The notes under the pieces were generated by a model. That model saw only the letters and a list, made by a program, of their open reading frames with translations. It had not been told where the DNA came from and searched no databases. Both the position numbers and the translations under genes were made by a program. Positions 1 through 5,342 of a stretch of DNA of 5,887 nt are shown one piece after another. Each line of letters opens with the position of its first letter. Position 1 is the stretch's first letter. The DNA is from an uncultured Porphyromonadaceae bacterium. Its GTDB lineage: Bacteria; Bacteroidota; Bacteroidia; Bacteroidales; Muribaculaceae. The stretch covers positions 1 through 5,887 of the forward strand of contig CAMWQF010000189.1 in NCBI GenBank assembly GCA_947176285.1. The letters run 5' to 3'.

Positions 1-64
1 TTCCTGCACACTTAAATAGTCAATACCAATAATCTAAAGAACTCAAAAATCCGACTCAAAAACA

Positions 65-95
65 TTTGAAATCTCCATAATTTTTCTTAACTTTG
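65..95 (+). promoter_or_regulatory. Bacteroides-type promoter for the thioredoxin-GH95 unit
   Basis: TTTG at 65-68 and TAACTTTG at 88-95 are separated by 19 bases. This matches the Bacteroides housekeeping promoter pattern of TTTG near -33 and TAnnTTTG near -7. Transcription would start at about 99-104. That leaves roughly 25 bases before the small ORF at 127 and about 195 bases before the thioredoxin-like gene at 298. The core TTAACTTTGCAA (87-98) is identical to that of the second promoter at 3397-3408. No other plausible promoter lies between here and the GH95 gene, so this one probably serves both genes. The start site is inferred. Confidence 0.75.
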
Positions 96-126
96 CAATA
101 AAAATCAAAGTCTTGTATAAAGCAAT

Positions 127-234
127 ATGGCAAAGGGAAAAGCGTTAATACCTATACTGATAGAATTTATTTCTGATGTACGCCAGATAATTGACAATGT
201 ACGGAAACAATTCTTCCTTGCCCACCATAAATGA
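127..234 (+). CDS. possible small leader ORF, 35 aa, unknown function
   Basis: This ATG-initiated ORF begins about 25 bases after the predicted transcription start and ends with TGA at 232-234. I do not recognise the product. It starts MAKGKALIPILIEF and is basic. From about residue 7 to 31 the hydrophobic residues (L7, I8, L11, I12, F14, I15, V18, I21, I22, V25, F29, F30) recur every three to four positions, as in a single amphipathic helix. Charged residues fill the other face. There is no cysteine and no signal peptide. After the TGA the same frame stays open for ten more codons with a very acidic sequence (VEDFDMMDDF) to a TAA at 265-267, so it may be a slightly longer gene broken by a stop. 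Alternatives are a chance ORF in a long untranslated leader, or a gene remnant. Only its position behind a good promoter and its helical pattern support it. Confidence 0.3.
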   Translation: MAKGKALIPILIEFISDVRQIIDNVRKQFFLAHHK

Positions 235-297
235 GTAGAGGATTTCGATATGATGGACGACTTTTAATTCACACTACTACAGTAAATATTCAAACAA

Positions 298-801
298 ATG
301 AAAAGAATTTTTTCAATAATCGCAGTATCGATGGCTTTTCTTTGCGCCAATGCTCAGAATCCGGCTAAAATATATGACGAATCTATCAACCCGGATACAC
401 AGATCACAGAAGCCATATCAAAGGCAGCCTCAAATGGTAAATACGTTGTGGCTCAATTAGGAGGTAACTGGTGCAAATGGTGCATACGCTTTGCAAAATT
501 CGTTAATGCAGACCCGGAGCTGAAAAAACTGGTCGATGACAATTATGAGTTTATTCATGTCAACTACAATCCACGCAATGAGGAAGATAATGCAGACAAG
601 GAGGCTACGGTTGCCGCACTCAGAAAACTGGGCAATCCTGTAAGGTTCGGATTCCCAGTATTGATTGTACTTGATGAGAACGGGAATATCCTTCATACAC
701 AGGACTCCGCACTGCTTGAATCAGGTGAAGGATATGACAAGGAGAAAGTGACGCGTTTCTTTGAGTCTTGGACCCCGGCAGCTGTCAAGTCAGCAAAATA
801 A
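298..801 (+). CDS. exported thioredoxin-like protein (WCKWC), thioredoxin_7/DUF255-like
   Basis: This is a 167-residue protein with a thioredoxin fold, probably periplasmic, that would reduce or exchange disulfides in exported proteins. Residues 1-19 form a signal peptide (basic MKR, hydrophobic core) with an Ala-Asn-Ala site before Gln20. Cys16 does not sit in a good lipobox, so a lipoprotein is unlikely. The redox site is W58-C59-K60-W61-C62, preceded by a beta strand (VVAQLGGN). The WCxWC form is typical of thioredoxin_7-type proteins rather than of classical WCGPC thioredoxin. The expected cis-proline is P120 in FGFP, followed by the strand VLIVLDENG. The mature protein has no cysteines other than the CxxC pair. 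The ATG at 298 follows an A-rich stretch and gives an intact signal peptide. The GH95 gene starts 33 bases downstream with no promoter between, so the two are probably co-transcribed. The family is clear, but the partner protein and direction of the redox reaction are not. Confidence 0.85.
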   Translation: MKRIFSIIAVSMAFLCANAQNPAKIYDESINPDTQITEAISKAASNGKYVVAQLGGNWCKWCIRFAKFVNADPELKKLVDDNYEFIHVNYNPRNEEDNADKEATVAALRKLGNPVRFGFPVLIVLDENGNILHTQDSALLESGEGYDKEKVTRFFESWTPAAVKSAK

Positions 802-834
802 GAGCTCGTCACTGCACCATAAATAAAACAGACC

Positions 835-3246
835 ATGAAATTCTTAAATAAAATCACTTTAATTGCACTTACATTTTCAGGATTTGTCGGATATGCTGCT
901 ACACCTGTATTATACTTCGACCGTCCTGCCGATTTCTTTGAGGAAACTTTCGTGATCGGAAACGGCACACAAGGAGGCATCATATACGGCAATCCGTCAA
1001 AGGAACGAATATCGCTCAACGACATAACTTTCTGGACAGGAGAACCTGACACCGCTGTATATAATCCGGGCGCTTATAAGGTAATTCCCGAAATAAGGGC
1101 AGCCCTCGATGCGGGCGACTATCAGCTTGCCCAGAAACTTCAGAAACAGGTGCAGGGACATTATACCAACAATTACCAACCGATAGGTAATCTATATATT
1201 GATTTCACCGACAAGACAGAAGCCATAAATTATTCAAGAAGACTGAACATAGCAGATGCTACAGCCAAAGTCTCATACACAAAGGGAGACAATGAAATCA
1301 CGACTGAATATATTGCATCAGCTCCTGACAGTATATTGGCAATAAGGATTTCTTCTGAATCGCCTATAGATTTCACACTCTCTTTCGATTCTCCGATAAA
1401 AATCTGTGAGGTTGCTTCCGACGGCAATAGGATAACGGCTGAAGGAACCGCATCATACTCTTCTCTTCCGAGTTATGTCAATGCTCCTGAAAATGAGAAG
1501 ATGCTGTATGACAAGACCCGGGGCATCAGTTTCCGCACAGATATACGTGTCATATCTCCGTGTGCTTCCATACAAGCCCGCGACAACGGTTCACTGGAGG
1601 TGAAAGACGCCACTGAGACACTGATAGTCGCTGCCATTGCCACCAGCTTCAACGGTGCTGACAAGAACCCCGCAACCCATGGAAGCGACTTCAGGGCAAT
1701 TGCCACACGAAAAGCTGACAACGGGGAACAAAAATCATTCTCACAATTGCTGAAAAGACACATAGCCGACTATTCAGGTCTTTTCTCACGTGTGCATATC
1801 AATCTGGGAGACTCTGACCCGGCTCTTAATGAAATGCCTACAGACATCCGCCTGAAGAATTATCATGACAAAACAGCTTATGACCCGGATCTTGAAGAAC
1901 TTTACTTCGATTATGGCAGATATCTGCTAATAAGCTGTTCGCGAACTCCGGGAGTACCGGCCAACCTACAGGGACTCTGGAACGAATATCTTCTGCCGCC
2001 GTGGAGCTCAAATTATACCACCAACATAAACGTGGAGGAAAACTACTGGCCGGCAGAGGTGACCAACCTGAGCGAGCTGCATATGCCTCTTCTTTCCTTT
2101 ATTAAGCTATTGCCTTCTACCGGAAAGGATACGGCACGTGAATATTATGGAGTGAACCGCGGTTGGTGCCTGGGGCATAATTCAGATATATGGGCGATCA
2201 CCAATCCAGTAGGTCTCAACAGCGGAGATCCGCAATGGGCAAACTGGAACATGGGGGGCGCATGGATAGCATCACACATATGGGAACACTATCTTTTCAC
2301 ACGCGACATGGACTTCCTCCGGGAGTATTACCCGACTCTCAGAGGGGCGGCCGAATTCTGTCTCGAATGGATGATAAAGGATAAGAACGGCAACCTTATA
2401 ACATCTCCTTCAACATCTCCTGAGAACAATTTCATCGCTCCTGACGGGAAACCGGCTGCTGCATCAGCCGGAGGATTCGCCGATCTTGCCATGATACGCC
2501 AATGCCTTTCAGACACAAAAGCTGCGGCAGAGACTTTGAATAAGGATGATGCTCTTGTGAAGGAAATCGACTCTGCTCTTGCTGAAATCGCCCCATATAA
2601 GATAGGAAAAGCCGGTCAACTACAGGAATGGGCGGAAGATTTCAAGGAACAGGATCCTAAACACCGTCATCAATCCCATCTATACGGGCTGTATCCGGGA
2701 CACCATATCTCACTCAAAGAAACACCCGAGCTTGCGGCAGCTGCTGCCAAGACTCTGGAGATCAAGGGTGACAACACTACAGGGTGGAGCACCGGATGGC
2801 GGGTGAACCTTCTTGCCAGACTCGCTGACCCGGACAAAGCATATGCTATGTACCGGAGGCTGCTGAAGTATGTAAGTCCTGACAAATACAATGGTCCTGA
2901 CAAAAGGAAAGGGGGAGGCACATATCCCAACCTTCTTGATGCCCACTCCCCTTTTCAGATCGACGGCAACTTCGGAGGCACTGCCGGAGTGGCGGAAATG
3001 CTGATACAGTCTACACCCGGGTCAATCTCACTCCTCCCTGCTCTCCCGGCTCAATGGAAAGAGGGATCATTCACTGGATTAAGAACCAGATGCGGCGCCA
3101 CTGTCGATCTTGAATGGAACGACGGAAAAGCTATTTCGGCAAAAATTCATTCCAACAATGACTCTGACATCATTTTAAATGTAAACGATACCGAAATTCC
3201 ATTGAAACTGACAAAGGGACAGACAGAAATTTTGGACTTCTTCTAA
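835..3246 (+). CDS. GH95 family glycoside hydrolase (alpha-L-fucosidase / alpha-L-galactosidase)
   Basis: This 803-residue exported enzyme has the usual length for GH95, an inverting family that removes terminal alpha-L-fucose or alpha-L-galactose from glycans. Residues 1-21 are a signal peptide (cleavage probably at GYA/A). The N-terminal beta domain spans about 24-265 and carries the family signatures IGNGTQGGIIYG (41-52) and ERISLNDITFWTGEP (57-71). A helical linker leads into the (alpha/alpha)6 barrel, about 340-715, and a short beta domain ends the protein. Landmarks are NLQGLWNEYLLPPW (377-390), TTNIN (395-399), SPSTSPEN (524-531), HRHQSHLYGLYPG (610-622) and FQIDGNFGG (707-715). By analogy with Bifidobacterium AfcA, N397 and N399 are the catalytic asparagines, E530 the general acid and D710 the aspartate that assists the base. 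All are present, so the enzyme should be active. The site GHNSD (447-451) has Gly where I recall His in many characterised fucosidases, so substrate choice is uncertain. The mature chain has seven cysteines. Confidence 0.92.
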   Translation: MKFLNKITLIALTFSGFVGYAATPVLYFDRPADFFEETFVIGNGTQGGIIYGNPSKERISLNDITFWTGEPDTAVYNPGAYKVIPEIRAALDAGDYQLAQKLQKQVQGHYTNNYQPIGNLYIDFTDKTEAINYSRRLNIADATAKVSYTKGDNEITTEYIASAPDSILAIRISSESPIDFTLSFDSPIKICEVASDGNRITAEGTASYSSLPSYVNAPENEKMLYDKTRGISFRTDIRVISPCASIQARDNGSLEVKDATETLIVAAIATSFNGADKNPATHGSDFRAIATRKADNGEQKSFSQLLKRHIADYSGLFSRVHINLGDSDPALNEMPTDIRLKNYHDKTAYDPDLEELYFDYGRYLLISCSRTPGVPANLQGLWNEYLLPPWSSNYTTNINVEENYWPAEVTNLSELHMPLLSFIKLLPSTGKDTAREYYGVNRGWCLGHNSDIWAITNPVGLNSGDPQWANWNMGGAWIASHIWEHYLFTRDMDFLREYYPTLRGAAEFCLEWMIKDKNGNLITSPSTSPENNFIAPDGKPAAASAGGFADLAMIRQCLSDTKAAAETLNKDDALVKEIDSALAEIAPYKIGKAGQLQEWAEDFKEQDPKHRHQSHLYGLYPGHHISLKETPELAAAAAKTLEIKGDNTTGWSTGWRVNLLARLADPDKAYAMYRRLLKYVSPDKYNGPDKRKGGGTYPNLLDAHSPFQIDGNFGGTAGVAEMLIQSTPGSISLLPALPAQWKEGSFTGLRTRCGATVDLEWNDGKAISAKIHSNNDSDIILNVNDTEIPLKLTKGQTEILDFF

Positions 3247-3256
3247 AATAGAAGAG
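3239..3256 (+). terminator. weak terminator-like hairpin over the GH95 stop codon
   Basis: Bases 3239-3245 (TCTTCTA) pair perfectly with 3249-3255 (TAGAAGA) around a three-base AAA loop, and a T-G pair at 3238/3256 could extend the stem. The GH95 stop codon TAA (3244-3246) lies in the stem and loop. Only three Ts follow (3257-3259), and the stem is AT-rich, so this is a poor intrinsic terminator. Some stop signal is expected between GH95 and the rha promoter, and this is the best-placed candidate. It could equally be chance. Confidence 0.25.
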
Positions 3257-3271
3257 TTTACAACAGAGAAT

Positions 3272-3333
3272 TGTCCGACTGCGACATCAAAAGTAAAAAT
3301 AAACTTTCAGCAACGGCTCTGTCATCCGACAGA
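3272..3333. promoter_or_regulatory. two small TGTC...GACA inverted repeats upstream of the rha promoter
   Basis: TGTC (3272-3275) and GACA (3283-3286) form one inverted repeat with a 7-base gap. TCTGTC (3318-3323) and GACAGA (3328-3333) form a second, 6-bp perfect one with a 4-base gap. Their centres lie about 46 bases apart, and the nearer one ends 39 bases before the TTTG element of the rha promoter. That placement would suit an activator such as an AraC-type RhaR, which controls rhamnose genes in Bacteroides thetaiotaomicron. The assignment is inference. The 6-bp stem could also be a weak RNA hairpin ending the GH95 transcript, although no T run follows it. Confidence 0.22.
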
Positions 3334-3372
3334 ATCAAATTGAAGACGCACTTCATAAATTTTATCACTTTT

Positions 3373-3405
3373 TTTGAATATTCTCAATAAAATTTATTAA
3401 CTTTG
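3373..3405 (+). promoter_or_regulatory. Bacteroides-type promoter for the rhaM-rhaB-rhaA operon
   Basis: TTTG at 3373-3376 and TAACTTTG at 3398-3405 are separated by 21 bases, at the long end of the usual Bacteroides spacing. The -7 core and flank TTAACTTTGCAA is identical to the promoter at 65-95. Transcription should start near 3410-3414, giving a leader of about 80 bases before rhaM. The surroundings are very AT-rich. This promoter separates the rhamnose genes from the upstream GH95 unit. Confidence 0.82.
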
Positions 3406-3415
3406 CAAGAGATGA

Positions 3416-3447
3416 AGGCTGATTCATGCAAAATCAGCCTGATCAGC
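3416..3447. promoter_or_regulatory. perfect 9-bp inverted repeat at the start of the rha transcript (operator or 5' hairpin)
   Basis: AGGCTGATT (3416-3424) and AATCAGCCT (3432-3440) are perfect inverted copies around the 7-base spacer CATGCAA. A further ATCAGC follows at 3442-3447, overlapping the 8-base palindrome CTGATCAG (3439-3446), so the left arm has two possible partners. The repeat begins only a few bases after the predicted start of transcription. As DNA it would be well placed as a repressor operator. As RNA it would make a stable stem-loop at the extreme 5' end of the rha message, which could protect it from decay. The sequence does not decide between these. The rest of the leader (3448-3492) is A-rich and unstructured. 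Confidence 0.55.
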
Positions 3448-3492
3448 TAATAACAAACCATATCATACTAACGAAAACTCATCAGAAACACC

Positions 3493-3810
3493 ATGAAAAG
3501 ATTTGCATTCAAAATGTTTCTAAAGCCCGGTTTCGAAGCCGAGTATGAAAAACGCCATGCTCAGCTCTGGCCCGAACTCAAAAAACAAATAGCAGACTCA
3601 GGAGTACGCAATTATTCTATATTCTGGGATAAAGACACCAATATTCTTTTCGGATATCAGGAAGTTGTAGGCGACACAAACTCTCAAGATGCTGAAGCCG
3701 CCGATGAAATTACACGCAAATGGTGGGACTTCATGGCTGACATCATGGAGGTGAATCCGGACAATTCCCCTGTTACTATTCCTATTAAAGAAGTGTTCCA
3801 TCTTGATTGA
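3493..3810 (+). CDS. rhaM: L-rhamnose mutarotase
   Basis: This 105-residue cytosolic enzyme interconverts the alpha and beta anomers of L-rhamnose and so speeds supply of the form used by the isomerase. Its length matches Escherichia coli RhaM (104 aa), and the two align without gaps at the N-terminus. Tyr18 and His22, the active-site residues of the E. coli enzyme, are in the same positions here (AEYEKRHAQLWPEL). The tryptophan pair W77-W78 in RKWWDFMADIM and the family signature NPDNSPV (88-94) are also present. The protein ends EVFHLD, where E. coli has EVFYLP. The ATG at 3493 gives the family-standard N-terminus. It is the first gene of the operon, about 80 bases after the predicted transcription start, and rhaB follows after 8 bases. 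Related mutarotases act on fucose (FucU), but they belong to a different family, so the rhamnose assignment is firm. Confidence 0.95.
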   Translation: MKRFAFKMFLKPGFEAEYEKRHAQLWPELKKQIADSGVRNYSIFWDKDTNILFGYQEVVGDTNSQDAEAADEITRKWWDFMADIMEVNPDNSPVTIPIKEVFHLD

Positions 3811-3818
3811 TTCTGAAA

Positions 3819-5252
3819 ATGACTAAGACTTATCATCTTGCCGTCGATCTCGGTGCCACTTCCGGCCGCACAATACTTGCCTCTTTCGACGGTGAAAAGG
3901 TAGACATGCAAGAAATCGCACGCTACCATTACCCAATGCTTCCAATAGGAGAGCATCAGTATTGGAACCTTCCGCTTATTTACCAGCACATTGTTGAATC
4001 GATGAAAAAGTGCGCCGGCATATTGTCTGAAATGCCGGATAAGCCCGCTTTAAAGAGCATCGGCATTGACACATGGGGATGTGACGTGGCATATTTCCTT
4101 AAAGACGGTAGCATTGCTAGCTTACCATACTGCTATCGCGACACGCATACAGTGGGCGCAGTGGATAGATTCTGCAAAGAAATGCCTAAAGAAGAGGTCT
4201 ACGCCAAGACTGGAATCCAATTTATGGATTTCAACACTCTTTTCCAACTAGACACTATCCGCCGCAACAATCCTGAAGTGCTCGACAATGCAGACAAGAT
4301 TCTATTTATACCTGATGCACTTTCCTATATGCTGACCGGCAAAGCGGTGACTGAACGAACTGTTGCATCTACTTCTCAGATACTTAATCCCAATACGGGA
4401 GATCTTGATGATGTGCTTCTTGCTAAAGTCGGTCTTTCTCGCGATAAATTCGGACCGATGATCGAACCGGGTCAGGAAATCGGCACCCTCATCCCAAGAC
4501 TTGCAGAATTGACCGGTCTCGGTGAAGTTCCGGTTGTTGCTGTAGCGGGACATGATACCGCCTCTGCAGTCGCTGCTGTGCCAACCCCTGACAAAGATTA
4601 TGCATATCTAAGTTGTGGCACTTGGTCGCTTCTCGGAATAGAAAACGAAGGACCGATCATCACAGAAAAGAGCCTTGAATACAACTTTACAAATGAGGGT
4701 GGCGTAGACGGTACTATTCGTGTTCTGAAAAACATTACCGGTCTTTGGCTATTTGAACGTTGCCGCGAGGAATTCAAGGATGCTCCATCTGATATTTCAG
4801 AATTGGCTGCTCTCTATCTTGAAAGCGACTGCCCAAGCATCGTGAATCCTGACGATCCCTCCTTTGCAAACCCAAAGAGCATGACAAAAGCAATTGATGA
4901 GTATTGCGAAAAGACCGGTCAACCTAAGCCTGTCACTCCTGCTGATTATGTACGTGTTGTGTATAGAAGTCTCGCTCATCGCTATGGTGAAATCACTGAA
5001 TGGCTGCGCGAACTTTCACCGGTAGAAATAAAACGACTCCACGTGATAGGAGGTGGCTCACGCAATAAGCATCTCATGCAGATGGCAGCCGACACTCTCG
5101 GGATTCCTGTCATAGCAGGACCTGCAGAATGCACTGCGCTCGGAAATGTGCTTATGCAACTCCGAGCATGCAAATCGCTATCATCTCTCAAAGACATGCG
5201 CGATGTAGCCATAAACTCTACTGAGACTATCACCTACACACCCAATAATTAA
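3819..5252 (+). CDS. rhaB: L-rhamnulokinase (FGGY family)
   Basis: This 477-residue cytosolic kinase transfers phosphate from ATP to L-rhamnulose, giving L-rhamnulose 1-phosphate for the aldolase. The family usually has about 480-490 residues. The N-terminal lobe opens with the phosphate-binding loop AVDLGATSGRT (8-18). GIDTWGCDVAYF (82-93) is the conserved sugar-kinase segment. The catalytic base is D246 in VAGHDTASAVAAVP, equivalent to D237 of E. coli RhaB. The C-terminal lobe has SCGTWSLLG (265-273) and the ATP-binding HVIGGGSRNKHLMQMAADTLGIPV (408-431), followed by ECTALGN. I chose the ATG at 3819. A TTG at 3807 in the same frame would add only MILK, overlap the rhaM stop, and push the conserved loop away from the N-terminus. 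The 8-base gap after rhaM indicates translation from the same message. E. coli RhaB is reported to tolerate other L-ketoses such as L-fuculose, so a minor side activity is possible here. In Bacteroides thetaiotaomicron this gene is called rhaK. Confidence 0.95.
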   Translation: MTKTYHLAVDLGATSGRTILASFDGEKVDMQEIARYHYPMLPIGEHQYWNLPLIYQHIVESMKKCAGILSEMPDKPALKSIGIDTWGCDVAYFLKDGSIASLPYCYRDTHTVGAVDRFCKEMPKEEVYAKTGIQFMDFNTLFQLDTIRRNNPEVLDNADKILFIPDALSYMLTGKAVTERTVASTSQILNPNTGDLDDVLLAKVGLSRDKFGPMIEPGQEIGTLIPRLAELTGLGEVPVVAVAGHDTASAVAAVPTPDKDYAYLSCGTWSLLGIENEGPIITEKSLEYNFTNEGGVDGTIRVLKNITGLWLFERCREEFKDAPSDISELAALYLESDCPSIVNPDDPSFANPKSMTKAIDEYCEKTGQPKPVTPADYVRVVYRSLAHRYGEITEWLRELSPVEIKRLHVIGGGSRNKHLMQMAADTLGIPVIAGPAECTALGNVLMQLRACKSLSSLKDMRDVAINSTETITYTPNN

Positions 5253-5271
5253 CTTAAATAAAATACGACGC

Positions 5272-5307
5272 GTCTGACAAGTCCGACAAGTCCGACCCGT
5301 CCGAAAA
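5272..5307. repeat. four tandem 9-bp repeats (GTCCGACAA type) between rhaB and rhaA
   Basis: The copies are GTCTGACAA (5272-5280), GTCCGACAA (5281-5289), GTCCGACCC (5290-5298) and GTCCGAAAA (5299-5307). The period is exactly nine bases, and later copies decay at their 3' ends. Each contains GTC-n-GAC, which is its own inverted repeat, so arms of different copies can pair in the transcript (for example copy 1 with copy 3). The array starts 20 bases after the rhaB stop and ends 35 bases before the rhaA start, within the operon. I recall similar 9-base tandem arrays between genes of other Bacteroidales but could not check this. The function is unknown. Possible roles are an mRNA structure that affects decay or the balance between RhaB and RhaA, or a simple slippage repeat. 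Confidence 0.85.
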
Positions 5308-5342
5308 AGAAAACTAATAACTAAATAACAAATAACCACATT

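Noticed and set aside
90..111. 6-bp inverted repeat ACTTTG ... CAAAGT over the first -7 element
   Set aside because: One arm is the promoter core itself, and the repeat is short with a 10-base AT-rich gap. It is easily explained by chance.
231..366. 45-codon ORF starting at the ATGA overlapping the small ORF stop
   Set aside because: It runs into the thioredoxin-like gene in another frame, over its signal peptide region. The sequence has no recognisable pattern.
693..1052. 119-codon minus-strand open frame across the thioredoxin-GH95 junction
   Set aside because: It lies antisense to both signal-peptide-bearing genes and shows no family features.
3807..3818. TTG start for rhaB four codons upstream of the ATG
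   Set aside because: It overlaps the rhaM stop codon, adds only MILK and displaces the conserved phosphate-binding loop. The ATG at 3819 gives the family-typical N-terminus.
5248..5260. TAACTTAA as a possible extra promoter before rhaA
   Set aside because: It misses two bases of the TAnnTTTG element and has no TTTG at the right distance upstream, so read-through from the rhaM promoter is simpler.
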